DNA of 64,000 nucleotides from Allobosea sp. OK403 (GTDB taxonomy: Bacteria; Pseudomonadota; Alphaproteobacteria; Rhizobiales; Beijerinckiaceae), in assembly GCF_900113835.1 (NCBI RefSeq), contig NZ_FOQV01000002.1:434001-498000 (forward strand), given 5' to 3'. Position numbers and translations under genes: made by a program. Each line of letters opens with the position of its first letter. The stretch's first letter is position 1. Positions 26,099 through 35,256 of the stretch are shown here, piece by piece. The notes under the pieces are model-generated. The model searched no databases. It was not told where the DNA came from and worked only from the letters and a program-made list of their open reading frames with translations.

Positions 26099-26959
26099 TC
26101 AACCCAGCGCGCCCATCGCTGCCCTTGGCTGGACAGGCAGTCCGGCGAGCACCTTGGCAAGGCCGGCCGGGTCGACTTCGCCACCACGCATCGCCTCGTC
26201 GCGATGGATGCCTCCGGCGATGAACAGGCTGTCGAAGCCCATCATGCGCGCCCCGGCAAGATCGGTACGCACCGCATCGCCGATGACGAGCACCTTGGCG
26301 GGATCGACCGCACGACCGCCGCGCGCTGCGCGGGCGGCTTCCAGCGCGAGGTCATAGGCCGGCCGGTGCGGCTTGCCGGCCCAGGCGACCTTGCCGCCGA
26401 GCTCCTCATAGATCGTCGCCAGTGCCCCGGCGCAGGGCAGCAGGTCATGGCCGACATGGACGACGAGATCGGGATTGCCGCAGATGAAGGGCACGCCGCG
26501 CGCGGCAAAGCGCGCGAGCTGCGGGCGGTACTGCTCCGGCGTCTCGGTACGGTAATCATTGAGCTCGGTGGCGACGACGAGATCGGCCTCCTCCTCCCCG
26601 ACCAGGACGATGTCGGCATCTTCGAAAATCGAGCGGTCGTCATGCCAGCCGATATGGAAGACCTTATGGTGATGGCTCCCAGCGATCAGCGCCTTCGTCA
26701 CGTCGCCCGAGGTGACCAACCGGTCCCAGGCCTGGCGCGGCACGCGCTTCTTGTCGAGCACGCCGGCGACCTGTTGCGAAGGGCCCGGCGCATTCGAGAG
26801 CAGCACCACCGCCCCGCCCGCCTCGCGGAAGCGGATCAAGGCGTCGCAGGCCGGCTGCAGCGCCCAGACGCCGTCATGAACTACGCCCCAGACATCGCTG
26901 ATCAGCACATCGTAGCGGGCGAGCAGCGCGCCCGCCTCGGTCAGAACCGGAACGCCCAT
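26099..26959 (-). CDS. HAD-type hydrolase, TIGR01459 family
   Basis: 286 residues. The nucleophile motif is SDVWGVVHDG (Asp22 and the +2 position held by Trp, as in this subgroup). A Ser/Asn-containing VVLLSNAPG (motif II) and GDAVRTDLAGARMMG (motif IV) follow, with a C2-type cap between. It is a NagD-like phosphatase of unknown substrate. It starts at ATG one base into the upstream kinase stop (TGATG); a GTG three bases earlier is possible. Coupling to a PfkB kinase suggests a sugar-phosphate substrate. A fragment of the same gene type lies at 24124. Confidence 0.85.
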   Translation of the reverse strand: MGVPVLTEAGALLARYDVLISDVWGVVHDGVWALQPACDALIRFREAGGAVVLLSNAPGPSQQVAGVLDKKRVPRQAWDRLVTSGDVTKALIAGSHHHKVFHIGWHDDRSIFEDADIVLVGEEEADLVVATELNDYRTETPEQYRPQLARFAARGVPFICGNPDLVVHVGHDLLPCAGALATIYEELGGKVAWAGKPHRPAYDLALEAARAARGGRAVDPAKVLVIGDAVRTDLAGARMMGFDSLFIAGGIHRDEAMRGGEVDPAGLAKVLAGLPVQPRAAMGALG

Positions 26960-27915
26960 CACTGTGCAGCCTTCGCCTCGAGCGCCATCCGCGCTTCGAC
27001 ATCGGCCCGACGGGGTAGCGGCGCGACTGCACCATAGCCCTGCGTCGAGAGCGCAGCGGCGACATTGGCGTAAGCCCCGGCCGCGAAGGCGTCGCCGGTG
27101 CGGATATATTCCGACAGGAAAGCGCCGTCATAGCAATCGCCTGCTCCGGTCGCGTCGATGGCATCGACCTTGATCGGCACCAAACGCTCGCGCCGGACAG
27201 GCGTCGCCACCAGCGAGCCCTCATGGCCGAGCGTCAGCGCCACCACCCGTGCGCCGAGACCAAGATAGAAATCGACGATGGCGTCGGGAGAATTCAGGCC
27301 CGTGAGCTGGATCGCATCGTCCAGCCCCGGCAGCACGATGTCGGACATCGCACAGGCGGCGTGGATGATCGCGCGCGCCCGCGTCAACGGCCAGAGCTTG
27401 AGGCGCAGATTGGTGTCGTACGCGGTCAGCACGCCAGCCTCGCGCGCGGTCGCGAAGGCCTCGAACACCGCATCGCAGGCGCTCGCCGAGATCGCCTGGC
27501 TGATGCCGGAGGCCTGGACGATGCGCGCGGAGCGGATCAGGTCGCGCGGCAGGTCGCGCGGCCCGTAGAGGCTCGCGGCGGAGCCCGCCCGCAGATAGGA
27601 GAAGACATGGCCGCTTGGCCCATGGTCGACGAAATAAAGCCCGGTCGGCGCGCTTGGATGCGTCGAGACATGGCGATCATCTACGCCCTCGCGCTGCCAC
27701 AGACCGCGCAGGGAGCGGCCGGCGCTGTCGTCGCCGAGCGCGCCCGCATAGGCGACCGAAGCGCCCTGGCGGGCCGCTGCGACGGCGCAGTTGGAGGTGT
27801 CGCCGCCATGGCCGAACTGGAAGGCGCCAGGCTCGCCGCGAGTCGCGTTGAACTCGCCCAGCGGTTCGCCGATGCAAAGCAGATCGATCTTGGGTTCGGT
27901 CACGGCAGAAACCAT
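26959..27915 (-). CDS. PfkB family sugar kinase (2-keto-3-deoxygluconate kinase-like)
   Basis: 318 residues from MVSAVTEPKIDLL. Ribokinase fold: N-terminal CIGEPLGEF, substrate lid GGDTSNCAVAAARQGA, and the C-terminal anion hole and catalytic base DATGAGDCYDGAFL. The overall sequence resembles KDG kinases, but the substrate is not certain. A longer reading to 28011 includes a translated family-A repeat (residues KTGFPFF) and is rejected. It is translated just before the HAD gene with overlapping codons. Confidence 0.87.
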   Translation of the reverse strand: MVSAVTEPKIDLLCIGEPLGEFNATRGEPGAFQFGHGGDTSNCAVAAARQGASVAYAGALGDDSAGRSLRGLWQREGVDDRHVSTHPSAPTGLYFVDHGPSGHVFSYLRAGSAASLYGPRDLPRDLIRSARIVQASGISQAISASACDAVFEAFATAREAGVLTAYDTNLRLKLWPLTRARAIIHAACAMSDIVLPGLDDAIQLTGLNSPDAIVDFYLGLGARVVALTLGHEGSLVATPVRRERLVPIKVDAIDATGAGDCYDGAFLSEYIRTGDAFAAGAYANVAAALSTQGYGAVAPLPRRADVEARMALEAKAAQ

Positions 27916-27958
27916 TTCGGACAGGGGTCTTGCAGGGATGCGCGGGCGCGCTTTCCTA

Positions 27959-28009
27959 GAGCAGGATGCGAAAAAGGGGAAACCGGTTTTTTGCGTTGAT
28001 CCTGCTCTC
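27959..28009. repeat. Family-A palindromic repeat, first half only
   Basis: GAGCAGGATGCGAAAAAGGG-GAAACCGG then TTTTTTGCGTTGATCCTGCTC. It lies upstream of the sugar kinase and is in frame with it, so gene callers may read through it. Confidence 0.85.
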
Positions 28010-28097
28010 ACTCTTTGGTGCGAGCCGCGGACCGAGAAGCAGAAGCCTGTTTTTCGAAGCCAGACCTGACGAAGCCATGCCGGCTCCGGCGCCGGAT

Positions 28098-29354
28098 CTA
28101 TTCGGCGGCTTCCTGCTTCTGCCGCCTGGTCTTCAAGCGCCCAGTGACCTTCATGATGTCGCTCCGGAGCGCGGTCTTGCCGCCGGTCGGCACGGCGGCG
28201 GATGCGACCGGCGCGGCCGGTTTCGCGTCCTCGCGCTTCGGGACGCCGCGTTCGGTCCGCGCCTGCATCAGCGCGCCCTGCAAGGTCTGGATCTCGGCAT
28301 GCAGCGTCTCGAGGCGCTGCTCGCGCTCACGCAAATACCCGCGCAAGGTCTCATTTTCCTGCTTGAGCTTATGGTCCGCGCCGAGCCTCGCGACCTTCAC
28401 CTCCTCGGCGAGCTGCTCGGCCGCCTCACGCGCCTGCATCTGCAAAGCGAGCGCCTCGGCCTCCTGCTTCAGCAAACCTTGGATGCGGCGGGTCTCGACT
28501 GCGGCCGCAGCGCTCGCAGCATCCGCCGCCGCCAGCCCGGCTTCAGCTTGAGCCGCGCGCGTAGACAAAGTGTCGGCGCGCAGCCTTTCGCTGTCGCGAT
28601 CAACCGTCATCGCCGAGAGCGCGGTCCTGGCCACAGCGAGCCCCTGCTCGGCAGCCGCAAGACGGCTCGACAGCTCGACGGATTGGCCTTCCAGCACCAG
28701 CATTTGCGTCTGATGCTTGAGCTGCGAGGCTTGCAGCACGTCGCTCTGCGCTCGCAGCGCGGCGAGTTCCGCATCGCGCTCGCTCAGCAGCGCCTGAACC
28801 CGGCCCAGGGTGGCGCGCTCCTGGTCGAGCTCGGCGCCGCGCGCAGATAGATCGGCGCTAGTGCCGGTCAGCGCCATGCGCGACTCAGCGAGGCTGCGTT
28901 CGAGGGCGGCGAGGTCCGCGACGCGCTTGTCCAGCAGCTTGCCCGTCTCCACATGGCTCGCGGTCTCGGCGGCGAAACTGCCTTGCGTCTCCACGAGCTT
29001 GCCGCGCGTCGCGGTCAGATCCGCCTCAAGATCGGCGATCCGCGCCTCACCGGCGCGCAGATCGCGTTCGAGCTGGCTGATCGTCATATCGCGCCGGCCG
29101 ATATCCTGCATCGCCGCCGCCTTGGCGGCAAAGCCTCGCTCGGCCTGCTGCTCCAGCCCCCGCGCGCGCAGGGCGAGTTCCGCCCGCAAATGGTCGCGGT
29201 CGGCAGCGATCTCGGCAAGCGACAGAGGAAACGCCGCCTCGGCCCGCTTGCGCGCCAGCCTGTCGGCGCGGCGCGCCAAAGCCGGGACCACCGCCAACGC
29301 CAAAAGCGTCGCCGACAGAAAGCCGAGCATCACGAGCATGACGGCTTCGATCAA
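28098..29354 (-). CDS. Membrane-anchored coiled-coil protein
   Basis: 418 residues. One N-terminal membrane helix (VMLVMLGFLSATLLALAVVPAL) is followed by about 330 residues of nearly uninterrupted heptad-type, Ala/Glu/Arg/Leu-rich coiled coil and a basic Lys/Ala-rich tail (MKVTGRLKTRRQKQ). It is similar in build to Rhizobiales conserved proteins without known activity, and to RmuC or polar scaffold proteins in shape only. It is likely an inner-membrane protein with a cytoplasmic rod. It is transcribed alone. Confidence 0.7.
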   Translation of the reverse strand: MIEAVMLVMLGFLSATLLALAVVPALARRADRLARKRAEAAFPLSLAEIAADRDHLRAELALRARGLEQQAERGFAAKAAAMQDIGRRDMTISQLERDLRAGEARIADLEADLTATRGKLVETQGSFAAETASHVETGKLLDKRVADLAALERSLAESRMALTGTSADLSARGAELDQERATLGRVQALLSERDAELAALRAQSDVLQASQLKHQTQMLVLEGQSVELSSRLAAAEQGLAVARTALSAMTVDRDSERLRADTLSTRAAQAEAGLAAADAASAAAAVETRRIQGLLKQEAEALALQMQAREAAEQLAEEVKVARLGADHKLKQENETLRGYLREREQRLETLHAEIQTLQGALMQARTERGVPKREDAKPAAPVASAAVPTGGKTALRSDIMKVTGRLKTRRQKQEAAE

Positions 29355-29454
29355 GGCTTGCCGCTCCGCATCTGGACATGATCAGACGCGTGAAACTGCC
29401 ACGCCAGCCGCATCATGACCAGCGCTTCGGCAGAACCCTCTCAGCAGAACCTTC

Positions 29455-30045
29455 TCAGAAAGGGTTCCAGGTCGCCTGGGGCGTGAACTTCAGGTAGCCG
29501 AGATTGACGCCCAGCCGCCAACCAATGCCCGTACGGATCGGCACCAGCGTCACGTTCTCGGCCGCCATGGCAGTGAAGCCGAAGCCGCCGATGAAATAGG
29601 CCGAGCCGTCGACGCCGACGAAACGCTGGTAGAGCGCCTCGACCGCCGGCAGGTTATAGACCAGCATCATCGTGCGGGCGCCCTCGCCGCCAAAATCGAA
29701 GCCGACGGACGGCCCTTGCCAGAACACCTTGCGGTCGCCGGCATTGCGGGTGAACAGCGTACCCTCGCCATAGCGCAACCCGCCGACGAAGGCGCCCGAG
29801 GCCTCCTGGCCCAGCACATAGCCATTGGGCTCGCCCCAGCGCCGCACAGCCTCTTCGATCGTCAAGGCAAGGCCGCGCGAGACGTTTCCGAAGAATTGAT
29901 GACCAGAGGTGACGAGCTCGTTTTGCGAGAATGACCGGCTCTGGCTGTAGTTCTGCTGAGCGAGGGCGGGAGCGGACTGCATCGCCAGACCGGCGCTCGC
30001 GAGCGCGAGCCCCCCGGCGACGAAGCTGCGGCGTGTCTTTATCAT
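29455..30045 (-). CDS. DUF1134 periplasmic protein, EipA-like
   Basis: 196 residues. The N-terminus KTRRSFVAGGLALASAGLAM looks like a Tat-type signal with twin Arg and a hydrophobic core, with cleavage after APALAQ. The mature part matches the DUF1134 family: GLALTIEEAVRRWGEPNGYVLG, KVFWQGPSVGFDFGGEG, SAYFIGGFGF and GIGWRLGVNLGYLKFT. EipA of Brucella belongs to this family and supports cell-envelope integrity. It is a small beta-barrel-like periplasmic protein, and the same role is inferred here. Confidence 0.85.
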   Translation of the reverse strand: MIKTRRSFVAGGLALASAGLAMQSAPALAQQNYSQSRSFSQNELVTSGHQFFGNVSRGLALTIEEAVRRWGEPNGYVLGQEASGAFVGGLRYGEGTLFTRNAGDRKVFWQGPSVGFDFGGEGARTMMLVYNLPAVEALYQRFVGVDGSAYFIGGFGFTAMAAENVTLVPIRTGIGWRLGVNLGYLKFTPQATWNPF

Positions 30046-30231
30046 CGAGATAATCTCCGGGCTGGGCGCCAGTTCGTGAATTCAAACCGACCGGAAGACC
30101 GTGGAGCTCGCAGTGCAGTCGACTGCAGATCCGTGTCGATCCCCCTGTCGGAGGGGAGCTCTGGACCGCGCAGAAACGCGCGGTTTTCGAACGCGAAGCA
30201 TGACACCGCGCAAATACGCACCATTTCGGTA

Positions 30232-30266
30232 ACGGGTTTGATACCTCGCAAGTGTATCCAACCCGT
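30232..30266. promoter_or_regulatory. Inverted repeat upstream of the YHS-domain gene
   Basis: ACGGGTTTGATAC and GTATCCAACCCGT pair at 12 of 13 positions around a 9-base spacer. It lies 58-92 bases before the start at 30324 and overlaps a plausible TTGATA -35 element. This is an operator candidate. A separate perfect 14-bp palindrome TGCAGTCGACTGCA lies at 30114-30127 in the same gap. No gene is seen between 30046 and 30323. Confidence 0.4.
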
Positions 30267-30323
30267 GAAGATTCCGGCGCGCTACGGCTCACCGAAGAAC
30301 TGACATCCAAAGGATTTGACGCG

Positions 30324-30905
30324 ATGAAGGCCGTAACATGGCAGCGCTGGATTTCGATTGCGGTCGGCGCGCTCGTGCTTGCCATTGCGGTCCAGCCGGT
30401 CCTGGCCACGCAGCCGCTCGCCTCCGCGCCAATCCTTGCCTCCGCGCAAAGCCTTTCCTCCGAGGATTCGGTCATGCCCGGCCTGCCCTCGGGCCTGCCG
30501 CAGCTGCCGCGCCTGGGCGAGACGATGCAGCGCGACACGCGCTCGGGCTTCGCCCTCCACGGCTATGACCCCGTCGCCTATCAACTGCTGGCGCGCGCGA
30601 CGCCGGGCCTCCCGGACTACGAGCTCGTCCATGGCGGCGCGGTCTGGCGCTTCGCCTCCGCCGCCAATCGCGAGGCGTTCCGCGACGCGCCCGACGTCTA
30701 TGAGCCGGCCTTCGCCGGCTTCGACGCGACGGGCGTCGCCGATGGCAGGGCGGTCGAAAGCGATCCGCACCTGTTCGCCGTGATCGATTCGCGGCTTTAC
30801 CTGTTCCGGACCGGGGAAAACCGCCGGCGCTTCCTCAACAACGCCGCACTGTGCCAGCTCGCCGAAGCGCAGTGGAGGGATGTCTACGGGACCATCGCAC
30901 GGTAA
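30324..30905 (+). CDS. Exported YHS-domain protein
   Basis: 193 residues from the ATG preceded by AAAGGA. Signal sequence SIAVGALVLAIAVQPVLA is followed by a Ser/Ala/Pro linker and a YHS-type domain: GFALHGYDPVAYQLLARATPG...AVWRFASAANREAFRDAPDVYEPAFAGF. The YHS domain is a small metal-associated fold found in exported proteins of Alphaproteobacteria. The C-terminal region contains one Cys (ALCQLAE). The function is unknown, but metal binding or handling in the periplasm is a reasonable guess. Confidence 0.78.
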   Translation: MKAVTWQRWISIAVGALVLAIAVQPVLATQPLASAPILASAQSLSSEDSVMPGLPSGLPQLPRLGETMQRDTRSGFALHGYDPVAYQLLARATPGLPDYELVHGGAVWRFASAANREAFRDAPDVYEPAFAGFDATGVADGRAVESDPHLFAVIDSRLYLFRTGENRRRFLNNAALCQLAEAQWRDVYGTIAR

Positions 30906-30924
30906 TTAATTCCGCCGCTCCCAA

Positions 30925-31764
30925 TCAGCCGCGGGAGCCGTCCGCCGCGGAGATTGCGCGACGTGCGAGCACTTCGCTGCTGGCCGCAACGAAGGGCGGA
31001 TTGCGGAATTGACGCTCGCTTGCGCCATAGCGCGGCAAGTCCCCATTCAGCATCAGCACGCTGCCTCCCGCGGCCTTCAGGATCGCGTCTCCGGCCGCGA
31101 TGTCCCATTCCATCGTCTGGCCGGCGCGGACATGCAGATCGGCCTCGCCCGAGGCAATGAGCCCGAACTTGACCGCCGACGACATCGGCATCGTAATGCG
31201 CGATCCCATAGCCACCGCGACCCTGTCGCTGAGCTCGTCGCCATGGAAGCGGCTGACCAGGGTGACCGGCCCATCGGGCGGAAGCGACCGGACATGAATG
31301 CGCTCGGGCTCGCCCAGCGCCGCCCCATCCGATGCCAGGCGCTGCGCGAAGGCGCCCTCCCCGGCGAACCAGAGCCGCCCGAGCTGCGGGGCCGCGATCG
31401 CGCCCGCGACCGGCCGTCCATCACGGATGATCGCGATCGCCACGCAATAGCTGTCGCCATCGGCCAGAAACTCGCGCGTGCCGTCCAGCGGATCGAGCAG
31501 GATGAAGACCGGAGCGGGCGCGACGGCGTCGGCGCTTTCCTCGCTGATCACCGGGAAGCCCGGCAGCAGGCGCGCGAGCGCGCTCTTGGCGGTGTGGTCG
31601 GCAGCGAGATCGGCCGAGCAGACCGGCGACCCGTCGGCTTTGACCTTGACGTCGCGCGCCATGCGCATCGTCAGCAGCACCGCCGCGCTCAGGCGCGCGG
31701 CTTCCGCGAGCCGGCGCGCCAGATCGTTGCAGTCGCAAAGGCGGGGGTCGTCCTGGCCGATCAT
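30925..31764 (-). CDS. cysQ: 3'(2'),5'-bisphosphate nucleotidase (CysQ)
   Basis: 279 residues. Inositol-monophosphatase superfamily: metal ligands ISEES (E75/E76), LLDPLDGTREF (91-101) and EWDIAAGDAIL near the C-terminus. CysQ removes the 3' phosphate from PAP and PAPS made during sulfate activation. The start is uncertain: a TTG at 31812 would add 16 residues, and MIGQDDPRL with AAGGGG upstream is preferred. It is divergent from chpT. Confidence 0.88.
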   Translation of the reverse strand: MIGQDDPRLCDCNDLARRLAEAARLSAAVLLTMRMARDVKVKADGSPVCSADLAADHTAKSALARLLPGFPVISEESADAVAPAPVFILLDPLDGTREFLADGDSYCVAIAIIRDGRPVAGAIAAPQLGRLWFAGEGAFAQRLASDGAALGEPERIHVRSLPPDGPVTLVSRFHGDELSDRVAVAMGSRITMPMSSAVKFGLIASGEADLHVRAGQTMEWDIAAGDAILKAAGGSVLMLNGDLPRYGASERQFRNPPFVAASSEVLARRAISAADGSRG

Positions 31765-31894
31765 CGTCCCGAGCGCCCCTTCGACAAGAAAATCAGGGTT
31801 AACCACATGCAAACCAAGATGGCACCATATCTTTGTATGAATGGCGCCGCTTTACACCGCGCGCTCCGCACCGTCGATCGCAGGACACCAAGCC

Positions 31895-32536
31895 ATGACC
31901 GCCATTTCGCTCGAGCCGCTAGACCTGGCCGCGCTCCTCTGCAGCCGCGTCTGCCATGACGTGATCAGCCCGGTCGGCGCCATTGTCAACGCGCTGGAGG
32001 TCTTGGAGGAAGACGATCCCTCCATGCGTGATTTCGCGCTGGACCTGATCAAGAAGAGCGCCCGAAGCGCCTCGGCGCGCTTGCAATTCGCCCGCCTCGC
32101 CTTCGGAGCGGCGGGTTCCGCCGGCGCGATGATCGACCTCGGCGACGCCGGCAATGTCGCCAACGGCTTCCTCAACGATGACAAGCTCTCGCTCGACTGG
32201 GAGGCGCCGCGCGCCTTGCTGCCGAAGAACCAGGTCAAGCTGCTCCTCAACCTGCTCATTCTGGCGACCCATGCAGTGCCGCGCGGCGGCAAACTGGTCT
32301 CCCGCGCCACGATCGACGGCGAGCAGGGCCGCTTCGTCATTACCGCCACGGGCTCGCATGCGCGCATTCCCAACCATGTCGAGGATCTGATCGCGGGCCA
32401 TTCCGAGACCGGCACGATCGACGCCCATGCCGTCCAGCCGCTCTATACCGGCATGGTCGCCCGTGCGGCGGGTATGACGATCAGCTTCACCATCGAGGCC
32501 GACACGGTGAGCATCACTGCGCAGAAGGCTGATTGA
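31895..32536 (+). CDS. chpT: Histidine phosphotransferase ChpT
   Basis: 213 residues from the ATG 9 bases after AGGA (an ATG at 31841 is the alternative). The dimerisation helix holds the phosphorylated His21 in LLCSRVCHDVISPVGAI, followed by a degenerate, non-catalytic kinase-like domain, as in Caulobacter ChpT. It relays phosphate from the hybrid kinase CckA to CtrA and CpdR. Here it lies 98 bases before cheA and in the same direction, about 6 kb from ctrA. CckA is not in the window. Confidence 0.85.
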   Translation: MTAISLEPLDLAALLCSRVCHDVISPVGAIVNALEVLEEDDPSMRDFALDLIKKSARSASARLQFARLAFGAAGSAGAMIDLGDAGNVANGFLNDDKLSLDWEAPRALLPKNQVKLLLNLLILATHAVPRGGKLVSRATIDGEQGRFVITATGSHARIPNHVEDLIAGHSETGTIDAHAVQPLYTGMVARAAGMTISFTIEADTVSITAQKAD

Positions 32537-32634
32537 GCGCCGAATCATTGCGCTGCGGGTTCGATCGAAACAGATCATAAACCCTTCTCCTGCTTAGATC
32601 GCCCGGTAATATTGCGTGGGTGATGGTCTTCGGC

Positions 32635-35256
32635 ATGGATGATCTGCTGCAAGAGTTCCTGAGCGAGACCGGCGAGAACATCGACACGGTCGATCGGGAA
32701 CTCGTACGCTTCGAGCAGGAGCCGAACAACCGCGAGATCCTGCGCAATATCTTCCGCCTGGTGCATACGGTGAAAGGCACTTGCGGCTTCATCGGCCTGC
32801 CCCGGCTGGAAGCGCTGACTCATGCGGCCGAGTCGGTGATCGGCCAGTTCCGGGATGGGGCCACCGTCAGCGCGATCGCCGTCACCGCCATTCTCGAAAC
32901 CATCGACTGCATCAAGGAGATTCTCGCCGAGCTCGCCGAGAAGGGCCAAGAGCCCGTCGGCAATGACGAGGTGCTGATCACGGAACTCTTGGCTCTGGCC
33001 GACCAGGCGAAAGCCGAATTGCAGCACCTGCCGCCGGAGAACGGCGAGCCGAGTGACCCGGTCGCCGCTTATCTCACCCGCCATGGCTCGCATCTGAGCG
33101 AGGACGAGCTCGATCTCGTCTTCCGCAGCGCGCCAGGGCCGGAGCGCGGCCCGAACGGACGCATCGAAATGCCGGCCACGGCGAAGGCGGCGGACGAGGC
33201 AGCGCCGCGCGAGATCCGGCCCGGCGGCTCCGCGACGCTGCGCGTCAGTGTCGACACCATCGAGCATCTGATGACGATGGTGTCGGAGCTCGTTTTGACC
33301 CGCAACCAGCTTCTGGAGATATCCCGCAAGCAGGAGGATGTCGGCCTCAAGGCGCCGCTGCAGCGGCTCTCACTGATCACGGCGGAGCTGCAGGACGGCG
33401 TCATGAAGACGCGCATGCAGCCGATCGGCAACGCCTGGTCGAAGCTGCCGCGCATCGTACGCGATCTCGGCGCTGAACTTGGCAAGCGTATCGAACTGGT
33501 GATGGAGGGCACCGACACCGAGCTCGACCGCCAGATCCTCGACCTGATCAAGGATCCGCTCACCCATATGGTCCGCAACTGCGCCGACCATGCCATCGAA
33601 TCGCGGGAAGAGCGGCTGGCGGCGGGCAAGCCCGAACACGGCACCATCCGTCTTGCCGCCTATCACGAGGGCGGCTCGGTGACGATCGCGATCTCCGATG
33701 ACGGGCGCGGCCTCGACATCGCGCGCATCCGGCGCAAGGCCCTGCAGCAGGGCCTCGCTCAGGAGGCCGAGCTCGAGCGCATGAGCGATGCGCAGATCAG
33801 CCGCTTCATCTTCCACCCCGGCTTCTCGACGGCGGAAAGCGTGACCGCGGTCTCGGGCCGCGGCGTCGGCATGGACGTCGTCAAGGTCAATGTCGATGCC
33901 ATCGGCGGCATCATCGACGTCGCCAGCACGGCCGGCGTCGGCACCACCATCACCATCAAGATCCCGCTGACGCTGGCGATCGTCTCCGCCCTCATCGTCG
34001 TGGCCGGCAAGCAGCGCTTCGCCATTCCGCAGATCGTGGTGCGCGAGCTCGTCCGGGTGAAGGCGGGCGCGGACCATCGCGTCGAGCAGATCAACGGCGC
34101 ACCGGTGCTGCGCCTGCGCGACCGCCTGCTGCCGATCATCGCCCTGTCCGCTTTGATGGGGGCAGCCGGCGCGCCGACCGATGACGGCTTCATCGTGGTG
34201 ACGCAGATCGGCGAGCGCCAGTTCGGAATCCTGGTCGACGGCGTTTTCCACACCGAGGAAATCGTCGTCAAACCGATGTCGACGAAACTGCGGCATATTC
34301 CGCTGTTCTCCGGAAACACCATCCTCGGCGATGGCGCCGTGGTGCTGATCGTCGATCCCAACGGCATCGCCCGGCTCGTCGGCGCGGCCGCGTCCGTCGA
34401 TGCACTGCGTGTCGAGACGCCGGCGCAAGCCCAGTCGCCCGCCGCCGAGAAGACGACGATGCTGGTGTTCCGCGCCGGGCTCGAAGGCGTCAAGGCGGTG
34501 CCGCTCTCGCTGGTGACCCGGCTCGAGGAGGTCGACGCCAGCGAATTCCAGCATAGCGGCGGCCGCGTCCTCCTGCATTATCGCAATCGGCTGATGCCGA
34601 TCATTCCGGTCGGCGAGGCCGCGATCCGCGCAGAGGGACTGCAGCCGCTCGTCATCATCTCCGACGGAGAACTGATCCTCGGGCTCGCGGTCGATGCCAT
34701 CGTCGACATCGTCGATGAGGTGCTCGATGTCGAGATCGCTTCGATGATCGACCGCGGCGTGATCGGCTCGGCCATCATTCGCGGCCGCGCCACCGACATC
34801 CTCGACCTCGCCCACTACCTGCCGAAGGACGACCCGGGCTGGCTGAGCGGCCGACGCTCCGAAGCGCAGCCGATCGATGCCGCGCAGATCCTGCTGGTCG
34901 AGCCCTCCGACTTCCTGCGCGAGATGCTGAGCCCCGTGTTGAAAGCCTCGGGGCGGCAGATCGCCTTCGCCTCCGATTTCGAGACCGCTACGCGGCTGGC
35001 CGCGCATGAGGCGATGACCTGCGTGCTGATCGACCTCGACCGCACCCCAGACGCCGCCTTCACCTTCGCCGCGGCGCTGCGCGCCTCCGAAAGCGGCGAT
35101 AGCCTCCGGATCCTCGGCCTGACCTCGCTTGCCACCCCGGAATTGCATATGCGCGCGGCGCAAGTGCGGCTCGACGAGATCATCGCCAAATTCGATCGCC
35201 GCGCCTTGCTAAGCGAGCTGGCGGAACGCAAATCCGGCATGAGGCAGGCCGCATGA
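32635..35256 (+). CDS. cheA: Chemotaxis histidine kinase CheA, extended
   Basis: 873 residues. Hpt domain with His44 (LVHTVKGTCG), P3 dimerisation domain (about 200-265), ATPase with N box HMVRNCADHAIE, G1 DDGRGLD and G2 SGRGVGMDVV, then two consecutive CheW-like domains (about 430-565 and 600-730) and a C-terminal receiver-like domain (about 755-865). The receiver keeps the phosphoacceptor-type VLIDLD but reads LVEPS in place of the usual acidic pair and lacks a clear KP. No CheY-binding P2 domain is visible. It is the first gene of a cheAWYBR operon. The start at MDDLLQEF is chosen over two upstream codons. Confidence 0.92.
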   Translation: MDDLLQEFLSETGENIDTVDRELVRFEQEPNNREILRNIFRLVHTVKGTCGFIGLPRLEALTHAAESVIGQFRDGATVSAIAVTAILETIDCIKEILAELAEKGQEPVGNDEVLITELLALADQAKAELQHLPPENGEPSDPVAAYLTRHGSHLSEDELDLVFRSAPGPERGPNGRIEMPATAKAADEAAPREIRPGGSATLRVSVDTIEHLMTMVSELVLTRNQLLEISRKQEDVGLKAPLQRLSLITAELQDGVMKTRMQPIGNAWSKLPRIVRDLGAELGKRIELVMEGTDTELDRQILDLIKDPLTHMVRNCADHAIESREERLAAGKPEHGTIRLAAYHEGGSVTIAISDDGRGLDIARIRRKALQQGLAQEAELERMSDAQISRFIFHPGFSTAESVTAVSGRGVGMDVVKVNVDAIGGIIDVASTAGVGTTITIKIPLTLAIVSALIVVAGKQRFAIPQIVVRELVRVKAGADHRVEQINGAPVLRLRDRLLPIIALSALMGAAGAPTDDGFIVVTQIGERQFGILVDGVFHTEEIVVKPMSTKLRHIPLFSGNTILGDGAVVLIVDPNGIARLVGAAASVDALRVETPAQAQSPAAEKTTMLVFRAGLEGVKAVPLSLVTRLEEVDASEFQHSGGRVLLHYRNRLMPIIPVGEAAIRAEGLQPLVIISDGELILGLAVDAIVDIVDEVLDVEIASMIDRGVIGSAIIRGRATDILDLAHYLPKDDPGWLSGRRSEAQPIDAAQILLVEPSDFLREMLSPVLKASGRQIAFASDFETATRLAAHEAMTCVLIDLDRTPDAAFTFAAALRASESGDSLRILGLTSLATPELHMRAAQVRLDEIIAKFDRRALLSELAERKSGMRQAA

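Noticed and set aside
33370..35163. 597-codon minus-strand open frame
   Set aside because: Antisense to cheA with Asp/Arg/His-rich shadow composition and no domain.
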